NCBI GenBank assembly: GCA_043777755.1
Contig: JAYWHK010000219.1
Location: forward strand, 1 to 56,701
DNA: 56,701 nucleotides
DNA from: CANHEE01 sp043777755
GTDB taxonomy: Bacteria; Bacteroidota; Bacteroidia; Chitinophagales; Saprospiraceae
Direction: 5' to 3'
A model generated the notes under the pieces. That model made no database searches. It saw nothing but the letters and a program-made list of their open reading frames with translations, and was not told the origin of the DNA. Position numbers and translations under genes: made by a program. Below, piece after piece: positions 1 to 8,952 of the stretch; the stretch's first letter is position 1, and each line of letters opens with the position of its first letter.

Positions 1-74
1 CTCAATTTTACTTGTTTACTTTGCATAGGATAATAAGGTTTGGCAAAGGTAAGTATTTATTTCTTATTCGTTAG

Positions 75-338
75 CTATTTAATGGTCGTGGCACTAGTAA
101 GAAAGATGGATACGTAAGTGGAACGAAAAGTGCTGGAATTGCTTACGAGCCAGCTGTAAATACGCAACTTGCGGCATCTAATCGTAGACTGATAAGTACT
201 TTTGCTGGTGCAAATAAGCAAAAGGTAAGTAATCCCGCAGGCATTATTGATGTAGAGGAACATCCAACGTTTCTTTTTTATGCTGCTGCCAAAAAAATTA
301 TAGGACCTCCGCCAGTTTGTTGTATTGAAAATATGTAA
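75..338 (+). pseudogene. C-terminal remnant of an unrecognised gene
   Basis: An open frame of 87 codons runs from just after an in-frame stop (72-74) to TAA at 336-338. It has no ATG, GTG or TTG before residue 87, so it has no usable start, yet its composition looks protein-like: it reads LFNGRGTSKKDGYVSGTKSA at the start and ends with GPPPVCCIENM. I do not recognise the family. It is most likely the tail of a gene that was truncated or frameshifted at the window edge. Bases 339-420 hold no gene. Confidence 0.35.
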
Positions 339-420
339 TCAATTTAGCTGACAAAAAAATATTATAAAACTTTCAAGGGTAAGGTATATACTTGCCCTTG
401 GATTTAAAATTATCCTAACC

Positions 421-1878
421 ATGCGTATCCTAACTTTATTATTACTCGTAGCGAATATCGCTTTTGCTCAAAAGCCATTCCAAACCTTTTCTGAATTGTC
501 AAAGGACTCCCTGTCACTATATAGTTCTATCAGAGTAAGTGACGGTTATATTTATAGTTTTGTATCAGAAACAATAAAAATTAATGACGAAGGAGCAATC
601 GTTAAAAGAATTGATTTTAAAAAAGATGGTTATGAGAGTTTTGGTCGTATTGTGCGCCTAAATAATCGTAATTTTTTGTTCGGAATATATCTTCCTATTT
701 TTGATGGTACTAATTATACTTTTTTTATTAGTAATGAATATAGAATTGTAATTGAGTTGGACGATAACCTCAATATCTTATCCGAAAAAAAATTCCAAAA
801 GTTACCATTAGGATACTTTGCTGTAAATTTAGAATATACCTTAGGGGCTATTGCTACGCAAGGAGAAGTGCTGAAACTATCTAACGACACGCTATATAGC
901 TTACAGCGTTATATCACTATTGATAGTTCCATGTCTTACAGTGGTGGTGGTTCTAAATATGAAATTTTAGACTTGAAAAACACCAAAACGTTGCTTACAA
1001 AAGAGCTTGAAGGTGTCGGGAAGCATATTCACTCCATTTTTTCAGAAAAAAACTTTTATATATTAGGTGACATAGGAAAAGGACTTTTGGGAGGCGGAGG
1101 TACTTCTGTTCTTAATACTATTGGGCAATTTGACCTTAATGGAGTATTGCAGAAGGCTATCTCTTATGACAATGACCTTTCAGGCTCTTACGGATTAGGC
1201 TCGTTAGGACAGTTACAAGACAATAAATTATATATTGCTTACGCAAGCCTAATAACGGACTGTAAGACAACCACGATAGACATCAGAGACCAATCACTTA
1301 ATTTACTCCAAAAAGTGAAAATTCCTGATTGTGGTATCAAACCTTCAGGAAGCGAACCATTTTTATTTGAACCCAACGGAGATTTTTATATTTCGACGAT
1401 GAGAGTTGGTGACGCAAAAAATAGTGTAGCTTTGTACAAATACGATAAAAATCTAAATCAAATTTTTGCAAAAAAATATGATCTATTTGCTCATATAATT
1501 ATATCACTTAAAACGACAAAGGACAACCATATATTGATGGAATGTTTGGAGGCATTGCCAACAAATGATAATGTATTGCGCCTTTATAAAATTAGCAAAA
1601 GTGGCGATATTGTTTCTGTTACAAATCTTGGAATTGTAACAAGTACAATCTCCATAAATCCCAATCCATTTCAAGACCGTTTATATATACAACTACCTGA
1701 AGCTACATCATTTCAATATATACTGACGGATATGACAGGAAGAATGATAAAGCAACAATATGTCGAAGCAACTAATTTTAATGAAATAGATAGTTCAACC
1801 TTAGCAACAGGCGTATATGTCTTGACTATCAAAACAAAAGATGGCAAAATATTGGTAAGAAAAATTGTAAAACAATAA
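421..1878 (+). CDS. T9SS-secreted protein with C-terminal sorting domain
   Basis: A 485-residue protein with an N-terminal signal peptide (MRILTLLLLVANIAFAQ). The last ~75 residues form a type A type-IX secretion sorting domain: 'INPNPFQDRLYIQL', then 'DMTGRMI', 'LATGVYVLTI' and a basic end 'VRKIVKQ'. Such domains direct export across the outer membrane by the Por machinery and are then removed. The ~390-residue passenger has repeating beta-rich blocks and glycine runs and may be a propeller-like fold; I cannot name a function. It is followed after 26 bases by a paralogue that shares the layout, including 'DCGIKPSGSEPF' versus 'DCYVIPSGSRPF', so the pair is a tandem duplication and probably one operon. 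Confidence 0.85.
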   Translation: MRILTLLLLVANIAFAQKPFQTFSELSKDSLSLYSSIRVSDGYIYSFVSETIKINDEGAIVKRIDFKKDGYESFGRIVRLNNRNFLFGIYLPIFDGTNYTFFISNEYRIVIELDDNLNILSEKKFQKLPLGYFAVNLEYTLGAIATQGEVLKLSNDTLYSLQRYITIDSSMSYSGGGSKYEILDLKNTKTLLTKELEGVGKHIHSIFSEKNFYILGDIGKGLLGGGGTSVLNTIGQFDLNGVLQKAISYDNDLSGSYGLGSLGQLQDNKLYIAYASLITDCKTTTIDIRDQSLNLLQKVKIPDCGIKPSGSEPFLFEPNGDFYISTMRVGDAKNSVALYKYDKNLNQIFAKKYDLFAHIIISLKTTKDNHILMECLEALPTNDNVLRLYKISKSGDIVSVTNLGIVTSTISINPNPFQDRLYIQLPEATSFQYILTDMTGRMIKQQYVEATNFNEIDSSTLATGVYVLTIKTKDGKILVRKIVKQ

Positions 1879-1904
1879 AGTTTAACCATAAAAACACAAA
1901 CATC

Positions 1905-3401
1905 ATGCGTATTATCTTCCTTTTTATTTTGGCTATGAGCCAAATTACTGTTGTAGCACAGTCGAATACACCACAATTTTCAGAGCTTTCAGGTAAAGGA
2001 AGTTTTGATTTTGTATCCATTGAAGTTGCAGACGGTTATGTTTGTTGTCTGAGAGAAAAATTAGAGAACAAACTCTATAAAATTGATAAAAAAGGCAAAA
2101 TCGTACATCAAAAAAGTTTAAATTTTGGTAATTATGTCCGCTATGGATCCATTGTAAGTAACGGAGCGAAAGTCTATTTTCATGGAGATCGCTATGATAC
2201 TTTTGACGGTGTCAATATCAATGCTTTTTATCAATCTGGTAGAAAAACAGTATTTGAAATCAAAGATGATTTTTCTTTTGGCAAAGAAAATATTTACAAC
2301 ACTGTTCCGAAGGGCGCAGGCAATATGTCTGGATTACAAACAGGGTTCATTGACATAATGTATCAAAATTCGGCTTATTTTTACGATGACACACTTTTTA
2401 TGGTACGTTTTTATATGTTGTATGATACCTTGACGGGAAAACCTACGTTTCAAAGAGGACTTCAATTGGAAAAAACGCATCTGAACTCAACGTATGCAAT
2501 TGCTAAAAGTTTAGGTGCTACTTTTGGCGCATATTACTGTGCTATCACTACACCCAAAAATATCTATGCCTATGGAGAAATGGGCAAGGTAACTGACGGA
2601 CAAATTCTTATCAATGGTGGTCCAGTAGGAAAATTTGATAGAAATGGAGAACTTTTAAAAACTTCTAGTTTTGACAATTTATACTCTGGCTACTTTGCAA
2701 CTGGCTCTGTTGGTCAGTACCATAATGCCAAACTGTACAGCAGTTACATCAGAAGCCCTTTTGGTTCTACAACCGACTGTAAAGGAGAAGGTACAGCAAT
2801 TGATATACGTGATGAAGATTTTAATCTCGAAAAAGTTATAACTGTCCCAGACTGTTACGTGATTCCTTCTGGAAGTCGTCCTTTTGCTTTTGATGCAAAT
2901 AAAAATATTTACTTGCAAACTAAAGGTTATAAAAACAATGAAGACTATGCTAAAATATTCAAATATGACGCTAAACTTACCCTAAAATGGGAAAAAAGAA
3001 TTGAGGGCAAACTGACACCAATCCAAATTATCGCTACTTCTGACAACGGCATACTGGCAGCTTGTATTGAGTTGGGTTCAGATTTTTCTCAAAACACTTT
3101 GCGACTCTACAAGCTCAACGCCGATGGCGATATTACCGCAGTCACAACACTCGGCACTATAAATACTCCCAAAAACCTTTTTTATCCCAATCCGTTTCAA
3201 TCGCAACTCACACTAAAAGAAAACATCGAAGGCGCAAGCGAAGTACAATTATTTGATATAAACGGGCGCATCGTAGGCATTTTTACATTAAATAATAATG
3301 TTATCGAAGTGAATAGCGATTTGCCAAAAGGCACTTATATTGCGCAAATAAAAGATGAAAAAGGAAAAATTTTAGAACGACAAATAATTGTAAAAAAATG
3401 A
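1905..3401 (+). CDS. T9SS-secreted protein, paralogue of the preceding gene
   Basis: A 498-residue protein with a signal peptide (MRIIFLFILAMSQITVVAQ) and a C-terminal type A T9SS sorting domain ('FYPNPFQSQLTL', 'LFDINGRIVG', 'LPKGTYIAQI', 'ILERQIIVKK'). It matches its upstream neighbour along the whole length: shared opening 'FSELSGKGSF', a middle 'SGSRPFAFDANKNIYLQT' block, and 'LRLYKLNADGDITAVTTLGT' just before the sorting domain. The function of the passenger is unknown; a secreted or surface-attached role follows from the sorting signal. It is probably co-transcribed with the first copy, as the gap is only 26 bases. Confidence 0.85.
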   Translation: MRIIFLFILAMSQITVVAQSNTPQFSELSGKGSFDFVSIEVADGYVCCLREKLENKLYKIDKKGKIVHQKSLNFGNYVRYGSIVSNGAKVYFHGDRYDTFDGVNINAFYQSGRKTVFEIKDDFSFGKENIYNTVPKGAGNMSGLQTGFIDIMYQNSAYFYDDTLFMVRFYMLYDTLTGKPTFQRGLQLEKTHLNSTYAIAKSLGATFGAYYCAITTPKNIYAYGEMGKVTDGQILINGGPVGKFDRNGELLKTSSFDNLYSGYFATGSVGQYHNAKLYSSYIRSPFGSTTDCKGEGTAIDIRDEDFNLEKVITVPDCYVIPSGSRPFAFDANKNIYLQTKGYKNNEDYAKIFKYDAKLTLKWEKRIEGKLTPIQIIATSDNGILAACIELGSDFSQNTLRLYKLNADGDITAVTTLGTINTPKNLFYPNPFQSQLTLKENIEGASEVQLFDINGRIVGIFTLNNNVIEVNSDLPKGTYIAQIKDEKGKILERQIIVKK

Positions 3402-3563
3402 TTTACATATTAAATATAAAAACTATGTACACCTCTCAAAAGTAACTCCTTATAGGTTCGAGTTACTTATTTAAAATTATTTAATAAGATACAAGTAGTT
3501 AATTTACTTAAATAATATATGTCCATTCATTCGCAATTTGCTGTCTATAAATGTACGAAATGT

Positions 3564-3601
3564 TTACAGTGATTTATAGTATTTTAAAATTTTGGTTATT
3601 T
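3564..3601 (+). repeat. Partial copy of dispersed repeat B
   Basis: This stretch (TTTACAGTGATTTATAGTAT, then TTTAAAATTTTGGTTATT) matches the 3' half of the dispersed repeat also found near 7.1, 11.3, 36.8 and 55.3 kb. The AAGTC-rich left half is absent. It lies in the 314-base gap between the T9SS pair and the peptide transporter, which otherwise holds only the terminator at 3620-3660. Confidence 0.5.
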
Positions 3602-3619
3602 CATTGTAAGTATATACAT

Positions 3620-3660
3620 AAAAAGCAGCTAAGGGGTTAATTCCATCAGCTGCTTTTTTT
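3620..3660. terminator. Bidirectional intrinsic terminator
   Basis: AAAAAGCAGCT pairs with AGCTGCTTTTTTT around a 17-base loop, with A-rich and T-rich flanks. It lies between the convergent T9SS genes (plus) and the peptide transporter (minus) and could end both. Confidence 0.75.
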
Positions 3661-3715
3661 ATTAAAACAAAGAGTACTTTTAAAATAATTTTTGTTTATG
3701 TGAATGTCAAAACAT

Positions 3716-5401
3716 TTAAGACTCCGTACCTACACCAACATAACTTTTTTCCTTAATAAAAGGAGAAACGCACATAAATACAATCGCATTGGCGATACAA
3801 ATACCTGTGAAAAGCCAGAAGAAACCCGCACCATGGAATTGTGCAAAGAAACCACCACCTCTGATGTTGTTTTGGATAACAGAAACCAATACATTGCCAA
3901 TTGTTACAGTCAATAAATAACTTGCCATAATGGTCGATTTCATTGACGGTGGAGCTTGTGTATAAGCATATTCCAAACAAGTAATAGAAACCAATACTTC
4001 ACCAGCTGTCAAAATAATGAAAGCATAAATTTGAAGACTGATGTTTGGCTTCATTGATGCAGCCAAATCTTTGTACATCGTTCCGCTTGCAGCGCATTGA
4101 GCTTCGATAGCGTCAATTTGTGTTTGAATCAATGCAATCATTACAAATGATAAAGCGGTCAAAACAAAGCCTGCGCCCAATTTGCGCAATGGTGTTATTT
4201 TAACGCCCATTTTTTCAATCATTGGAAATACAACAAAGTTGAACAATGGAATAAATGCCAAGATAAAACCAGCATTTACAAACGAAATTTGCTCTGCTTG
4301 CCAGTCAATTCCCAACCAGCGCAAGTCCATTTTCCCAGCTTGAACAACCCATTCTGATTGACTCTGATCCCACAATGCCCAGAAAATAGGAACAAATGCA
4401 AATACTGAAAATACTCTCCAAACAGAACGAATCCCTTCGATTGTGCCTGTACCGTATTTTTTTGCAGCACTATCAAAACCTCCATTTGTCAAAGCATAAA
4501 GGTTAATACCAATAAAATTACCAGGTTCTGCAAACCATTGTTTTTTGAAAATCAAAGCAACTGCCAAAATCATAAGTCCCCAAGCACCTAAGATTGGGCC
4601 CGTTCCACCTTGATAATTTTCGCCAAAAAAGTTTTTTCCAAATTTATCAAAAACTAAATAACTGATAATCAGTGAAATAAATGCTGTTGCAAAAATAACA
4701 TACTTGTTGGTATCTCCTTTTGGTGGAACTTTTACGTACTTATCACGACCAGCGTAGAAAAATAAAGTGGCAATAATCATCGCAATCGCAGGAACACCAA
4801 AAGCTACTTGTGCGCCATAGTGCGCTTTCAAATATGGAATCATCAAAATGGACAGCAACGAACCGCCATTGATGGCTGCATAAAAATAAGAAAATGCTTT
4901 CGACATCAAATGTTGGTTGTGTTCTCCGAATTGGTCACCAACGTTTGCAGAAACGCAAGGCTTGATACCGCCAGCTCCCAAAGCAATCAGCATCAATGCA
5001 GAAGTGAAAATCGTTTCGTTGTTCACAGAAAGTGCCAACATCAAATTTCCAATCGCATATACTATAGAAAGGTAAAGAATAGTTTTGTATTTGCCCCAGA
5101 ACCAGTCCGCAGCCATACCACCAAATAAAGGTAATAAGTAGCTCATCGCTACAAAGTCGTGTGTTTTTGCATTGGCAGTCGCTTCTGCGGCTTGCACAAT
5201 GGCAGGATCTTCGCTACCCGATGGATTGTAAAATTGAGCAACCATGAAAGTTACCAAAATTGCTCTAAGACCATAATAATTAAAACGTTCTGCGGCTTCG
5301 TTTCCGATGATATACGGAATTGCGGAAGGCATTTTATCCGTTTTAGGTTGCGATTTGTTCGCCAAATTGTCATCAATAATGTTTTTGTTCTCTTCTGCCA
5401 T
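3716..5401 (-). CDS. POT-family proton-dependent peptide transporter
   Basis: A 561-residue integral membrane protein of the major facilitator superfamily, POT/PTR branch, which imports di- and tripeptides with protons across the inner membrane. The family signature is near the N-terminus: 'NEAAERFNYYGLRAILVTFM' fits the ExxERFxYYG motif needed for proton coupling. About 12-14 hydrophobic segments follow. 'LIALGAGGIKPCVSANVGDQ' is the second POT signature (GxGGIKPxV). The length is somewhat above the bacterial norm of ~500, as is usual in Bacteroidota. It stands alone between a terminator and an AT-rich gap. Substrate preference cannot be read. Confidence 0.9.
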   Translation of the reverse strand: MAEENKNIIDDNLANKSQPKTDKMPSAIPYIIGNEAAERFNYYGLRAILVTFMVAQFYNPSGSEDPAIVQAAEATANAKTHDFVAMSYLLPLFGGMAADWFWGKYKTILYLSIVYAIGNLMLALSVNNETIFTSALMLIALGAGGIKPCVSANVGDQFGEHNQHLMSKAFSYFYAAINGGSLLSILMIPYLKAHYGAQVAFGVPAIAMIIATLFFYAGRDKYVKVPPKGDTNKYVIFATAFISLIISYLVFDKFGKNFFGENYQGGTGPILGAWGLMILAVALIFKKQWFAEPGNFIGINLYALTNGGFDSAAKKYGTGTIEGIRSVWRVFSVFAFVPIFWALWDQSQSEWVVQAGKMDLRWLGIDWQAEQISFVNAGFILAFIPLFNFVVFPMIEKMGVKITPLRKLGAGFVLTALSFVMIALIQTQIDAIEAQCAASGTMYKDLAASMKPNISLQIYAFIILTAGEVLVSITCLEYAYTQAPPSMKSTIMASYLLTVTIGNVLVSVIQNNIRGGGFFAQFHGAGFFWLFTGICIANAIVFMCVSPFIKEKSYVGVGTES

Positions 5402-5803
5402 TAGTCTAAATTTTGATTTCGTTAAAAAAATTCGTTTTTTTAAAAGATTATTTCAATCTATGAATTGATGTGTATAAGTCGATTTTACTTCAGTGTATTA
5501 TTACATAGTTTCAAATATCGGGCTAAATTAGTTTTTTTTACTTAAAAAATCGCATTTTTTAGTTTTTAATTTTGTATTTTTATATAAAAAACCTATTTCA
5601 ATGAAATTTTAACAAACCAATATTTGCTCTATTTATGATTAAAAATACATATAATAAATTGATAAATAAGATTATAAATATTTTTTTTATAAAGATATAA
5701 ATAAAATATAAAGTGTAATTTATTTTGATAAAAAAATAAAAACAACTATTAGAATTATCTTCATTTAATCCAAGCAACCTTTGTTGTACGCTTGTGTCTT
5801 TCA
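5402..5803. other. AT-rich intergenic region without a recognisable gene
   Basis: About 400 bases of very AT-rich DNA upstream of the peptide transporter. A 91-codon minus frame that crosses it runs into the 108-bp repeat at 5804-5911 and has no protein-like composition, so I do not call a gene here. Confidence 0.6.
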
Positions 5804-5911
5804 CATAACACAACAGATATTGGTTATTAGATATTAAAGATATTGCAAACGCTTGGTGTTCAATATTTTGCATAAATGCAAAATCCTAAAACTACTTTCC
5901 GACGTGTATAA
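5804..5911 (-). mobile_element. 108-bp MITE-like repeat A, copy 1
   Basis: Read on the minus strand, this copy contains GGATTTTGCATTTATGCAAA, then TATTGAACACCAAGCGTTTG, then CAATATCTTTAATATCTAAT, almost as in the copies at 36892-36999 and 38116-38223. Its ends (ATAACACAAC and GTGTATA) are degenerate versions of the ATATACACAA / TTGTGTATAT inverted repeat of copy 3. The internal palindrome ATTTTGCAT...ATGCAAAAT can form a hairpin. It lies 43 bases before the PDZ gene, in the opposite orientation to the two other copies relative to their genes. Confidence 0.75.
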
Positions 5912-5954
5912 AACTAAAATCAAATAATATTTTTTCAAAAAAAAATCATTCACC

Positions 5955-7091
5955 ATGCGAAAATTAGCATACCTATTATTTCTTAGTTTTTTAACTTCCA
6001 CTTTACTTTCAGCTCAGGACAGGGTTGAAGAACCACGTAATCGCAATGTAAAACCTTTTATGGGCGTTACGCTCGGAACGAATTGGGGCGATGGTGTCGA
6101 AATAAAATCTATTTCAAAAGGCTTTGGTGCGGAGCGTGCAGGCTTGCAAAAAGGTGACATCGTTACTGCGATTAATAGTAATAAAATCAATAATGACGAT
6201 GATTTTACCCGTACTGTCCGCAAATACAAAGCTGGTGACGAAGTAGAAGTTTCTTTTTTGAGAGGAAAAGAAAAAATGGCTTTAAAAGTCAAATTAGCGG
6301 AAGCTCCAAATGGCTACCGTTCTCTTGAAGTATTGGAAGATTTGGGTCTTTCAAAAGAGAGAATGGAGGATTTGAAAGAAGAGTTAGAAGAAATAAAAGT
6401 GGATTTGCGTGAAGATTTGGAAGATTTAAGAGAAGATTTGCGTGATCAACAACAAGCTCGTATTGGTATTTATCCCGAAACAGACTGGAGTGAGCGTGCA
6501 GTGAAAATTACTGGTTTGACCAATAATTCGCCCGCAAAAGATGCTGGTTTGAGAAAAGGTGATTTTATCACAAAAATTGATAAAGAAGAAATCAATACGG
6601 AAGAAGAATTGCGTTATTGCTTGAAAAAACACAAGCCAAACGAAGAAATTTTGGTAACGTACAAACGTGATGGCAAAGAAAATACAACGAAAGTGAAGTT
6701 GGGTTCTGAAAGGACATTGGATTGGAATAAAAATATTTCCTACAATGATACCGAAGGTTGGGGAACTTCTTATTCTCGTAAAAATGACAACAACGAAACC
6801 CGCACTTGGAGTAGTTATACCTTTGCTGATGGTACTCAGGTGGATTTGAATGATTTTACAATTACGCCAAACGGCGAAAAAGTCAATATTTCTTTTGAAG
6901 CAAAATTAGCACAAGCGTTTAGTGTCGTGGTTTATAACAATAGTGGAAAGGAAGTCGCAAGAGAAGACCGACAAAGTTTGGAAGGTAAATTTGAAAAAAC
7001 ATTTGATTTGCCAAATGCAAAAAACGATGATTTTGTAGCAAAGCTTTGGATTGCTGGAAAAGAGGCTTTTTCTCAGAAAATAAATAAGTAA
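5955..7091 (+). CDS. Secreted protein with two PDZ domains
   Basis: A 378-residue exported protein: signal peptide at 1-21 (ending LLSAQD), a first PDZ domain at about 33-105 ('MGVTLGTNWGDGVEI', 'AERAGLQKGDIVTAIN'), an acidic charged coiled-coil segment at about 115-160 with repeated 'EDLREDL', a second PDZ at about 165-250 ('NNSPAKDAGLRKGDFITKID'), and a beta-rich C-terminal domain resembling Por/T9SS-type sandwiches without a clear sorting end. No protease domain is present, unlike DegP. PDZ domains bind C-termini of unfolded or partner proteins, so an envelope scaffold role is possible. It is a single gene, ended by repeat B and a strong terminator. Confidence 0.8.
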   Translation: MRKLAYLLFLSFLTSTLLSAQDRVEEPRNRNVKPFMGVTLGTNWGDGVEIKSISKGFGAERAGLQKGDIVTAINSNKINNDDDFTRTVRKYKAGDEVEVSFLRGKEKMALKVKLAEAPNGYRSLEVLEDLGLSKERMEDLKEELEEIKVDLREDLEDLREDLRDQQQARIGIYPETDWSERAVKITGLTNNSPAKDAGLRKGDFITKIDKEEINTEEELRYCLKKHKPNEEILVTYKRDGKENTTKVKLGSERTLDWNKNISYNDTEGWGTSYSRKNDNNETRTWSSYTFADGTQVDLNDFTITPNGEKVNISFEAKLAQAFSVVVYNNSGKEVAREDRQSLEGKFEKTFDLPNAKNDDFVAKLWIAGKEAFSQKINK

Positions 7092-7101
7092 AATCTTAAT
7101 T

Positions 7102-7196
7102 TAATAAGTAGTCATAAGTCAATAAGTCACAAGCCCTAAGTCTTTTAACTCATTGATTTACAGTATTGTATAGTATTTTATTTCAAGAAGTACTTA
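7102..7196 (+). repeat. Dispersed repeat B, copy 1
   Basis: Starts TAATAAGTAGTCATAAGTCA and continues through AAGTCTTTTAACTCATTGAT, TTACAGTATTGTATAGTATT to GAAGTACTTA. The same order of blocks occurs at 36768-36882 and 55246-55333. It lies immediately after the stop of the PDZ gene. Confidence 0.75.
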
Positions 7197-7202
7197 TATT
7201 CA

Positions 7203-7258
7203 AAAAAGGGTGTATAGTGGAGTTTTCATATTGAAGACTCTATTATACACCCTTTTAA
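7203..7258. terminator. Bidirectional intrinsic terminator
   Basis: AAAAAAGGGTGTATA pairs with TATACACCCTTTT, extended by a GGAGT/ACTC pairing nearer the loop. It sits between the convergent PDZ (plus) and peroxiredoxin (minus) genes. Confidence 0.75.
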
Positions 7259-7270
7259 TGTCGCTATAAA

Positions 7271-7741
7271 TTAATTCAACCCAGCCAATGTCGCTTTTAC
7301 AGCTTCAAAATTAGGTAAATCGCCTGCTGACTCCAATACTTCCGCATAACGTACAATGCCTTCCGCATCAATTACAAAAGCGGAACGACGAGATACGCCA
7401 TTCATTCCAAAAACAAAATTTTCATATAAAGAATCGTAAGCTGTCGAAGTTTCTTTATTGAAATCAGACAACAATGGAAAATTAATATTTTGTTCTGCTT
7501 TGAATTTTTCCAAAGTAAAAATAGAATCCACTGAAATACCCAAAATTTGAGCATTTAGTCCTTGGTAGTAAGCAATATCATCACGCATACTGCACAATTC
7601 GGCAGTACAAACGCCTGTGAAAGCCAATGGAAAAAACAATAAAACAACGTTTTTTCCTGCAAAATCAGATAAAGCAACTTGGCTTTTATCGCTTGCAAAT
7701 AATTTGAAATCAGGTGCTTGCTGACCTATATTTAATGACAT
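7271..7741 (-). CDS. Peroxiredoxin (BCP/AhpE-like)
   Basis: A 156-residue cytosolic thiol peroxidase of the AhpC/TSA superfamily, which reduces hydrogen peroxide and organic peroxides. The peroxidatic cysteine is C45 in 'PLAFTGVCTAELC', which fits the PxxxTxxC active-site motif. A second cysteine at C50 matches the C-x4-C spacing of BCP-type enzymes that form an intramolecular disulfide. 'NIGQQAPDFKL' and 'GVSRRSAFVID' are also family hallmarks. The protein is full length. It is the last gene of a minus-strand run and is followed by the shared terminator. Confidence 0.88.
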   Translation of the reverse strand: MSLNIGQQAPDFKLFASDKSQVALSDFAGKNVVLLFFPLAFTGVCTAELCSMRDDIAYYQGLNAQILGISVDSIFTLEKFKAEQNINFPLLSDFNKETSTAYDSLYENFVFGMNGVSRRSAFVIDAEGIVRYAEVLESAGDLPNFEAVKATLAGLN

Positions 7742-7783
7742 ATTTATATATTTTTAAGTTTAAAATTTTACTTTAAAAATTAA

Positions 7784-8317
7784 TTACATTGCCTTAGGAA
7801 TTTCCGAAGGAATATTAAAGTTTGCGCCACTATTCAAAGGGGCATCCATGACAGGTATATCGTTGGTTGGCGTAGAGCCAGCCATTGCTCCGTCTGGCAA
7901 TGGATTATTTGTTGTTGGTGGCGTAAATTGTGGTTCATTTGGTTTTGTCGGCGAAGGAATCGGATTGTTGCTAAGACCACGCTCAAACTTTGAAAGGTAA
8001 CTTTTCATTACACCTTCAATAAAATCAACGCCCATATAGCCAATCGCCACGATACTGATCATAAATTCTTTGTTCATAATCATCGTGGAAACCGATTCGT
8101 AGTCTATTTTTAGAATCATTCCGAATGACCCCGCCACAAATCCAATAAACAAACTCAACCATAAACGACGACTATCGAAGCGAGTTCCGCTTAGTTCTTC
8201 TCCTGTATCAGCAAGAGCATCGTATAGTTTTTTTAAGCCGACAATAACCCTAAGTCCTTGTCCAATCATGCCAAGTATTCCTCCCAATACCAAGGCACTT
8301 ACGTATTCTGACATCAT
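7784..8317 (-). CDS. Membrane protein of unknown function
   Basis: A 177-residue protein with three hydrophobic segments (about 6-26, 52-70 and 84-104), a charged stretch between the first two, and a hydrophilic proline/asparagine-rich tail (about 120-177) containing several 'NP' and 'PTKPNEP' motifs. The hydrophobic part loosely recalls small holin-like or YtxH-like membrane proteins, but I do not recognise the family. It lies 42 bases upstream of the peroxiredoxin gene and could be co-transcribed with it. Confidence 0.7.
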   Translation of the reverse strand: MMSEYVSALVLGGILGMIGQGLRVIVGLKKLYDALADTGEELSGTRFDSRRLWLSLFIGFVAGSFGMILKIDYESVSTMIMNKEFMISIVAIGYMGVDFIEGVMKSYLSKFERGLSNNPIPSPTKPNEPQFTPPTTNNPLPDGAMAGSTPTNDIPVMDAPLNSGANFNIPSEIPKAM

Positions 8318-8402
8318 AGTATAAAAAGTAGTTTTGTTTGATAATTATTTGAGTTGTACAAAGATAACAACTTTTTTTTGAGAAAGTATCAAAAAACTAA
8401 AA

Positions 8403-8939
8403 TTATTCTTCACTTGTCACCGCTAAAAAACTAAAATCAACAAAAGTTTCGATGGTTAGTGGTGGCGTAGAGCGAAAATCCAAACGAACTTCCATATCAT
8501 AAGTATTGTTATCGTCAGAAAGCAACGTTTTCATGTCTGCAACACCTGCATTCAAGTCCAAAATAGTTCCAGTATTGACAGGGATATTTTCTCTGTAAAA
8601 AACTTCTACTTTCTTTGAAGGTTCTTTGTGTGGATAAATTACGACAAAAACCCTACTGATAAAACCAAAGTTTGCATCACCAAATCTTGCATTGATGCGC
8701 ATAAGTTTTGGAATAATTTTTTTTACATCAGTGATAGATTTCCCATTATTTTTTGCAAAAGTGGCAAAATCTGGCTTTATATCTTCAATAATAAAATAAT
8801 GAGATAAAAAAGTAGATGCGCCCGCAGGAATTGCTTTTGCAAAATCTTTGCGGTAAATCATGTCAAAACCATCAAACTTATTTCGACAACCGCTCAAAAT
8901 AAGTACAATGCCAATGAGTAATAAAATATTTTTTTTCAT
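8403..8939 (-). CDS. Lipoprotein of unknown function
   Basis: A 178-residue protein with a clear lipoprotein signal: MKKNILLLIGIVLILSGC, with the lipobox LSGC at residues 15-18. It should therefore be lipid-anchored in the periplasm or outer membrane. The mature part has no motif I recognise. It starts 13 bases after the stop of the aminopeptidase P gene and so belongs to the same minus-strand operon. Confidence 0.75.
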   Translation of the reverse strand: MKKNILLLIGIVLILSGCRNKFDGFDMIYRKDFAKAIPAGASTFLSHYFIIEDIKPDFATFAKNNGKSITDVKKIIPKLMRINARFGDANFGFISRVFVVIYPHKEPSKKVEVFYRENIPVNTGTILDLNAGVADMKTLLSDDNNTYDMEVRLDFRSTPPLTIETFVDFSFLAVTSEE

Positions 8940-8952
8940 TTTATAAAAATAT

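Noticed and set aside
5598..5873. 91-codon minus-strand frame upstream of the PDZ gene
   Set aside because: Its first third is translated from the 108-bp repeat A and the rest is low-complexity AT-rich sequence (Ile/Phe/Lys runs); not protein-like.
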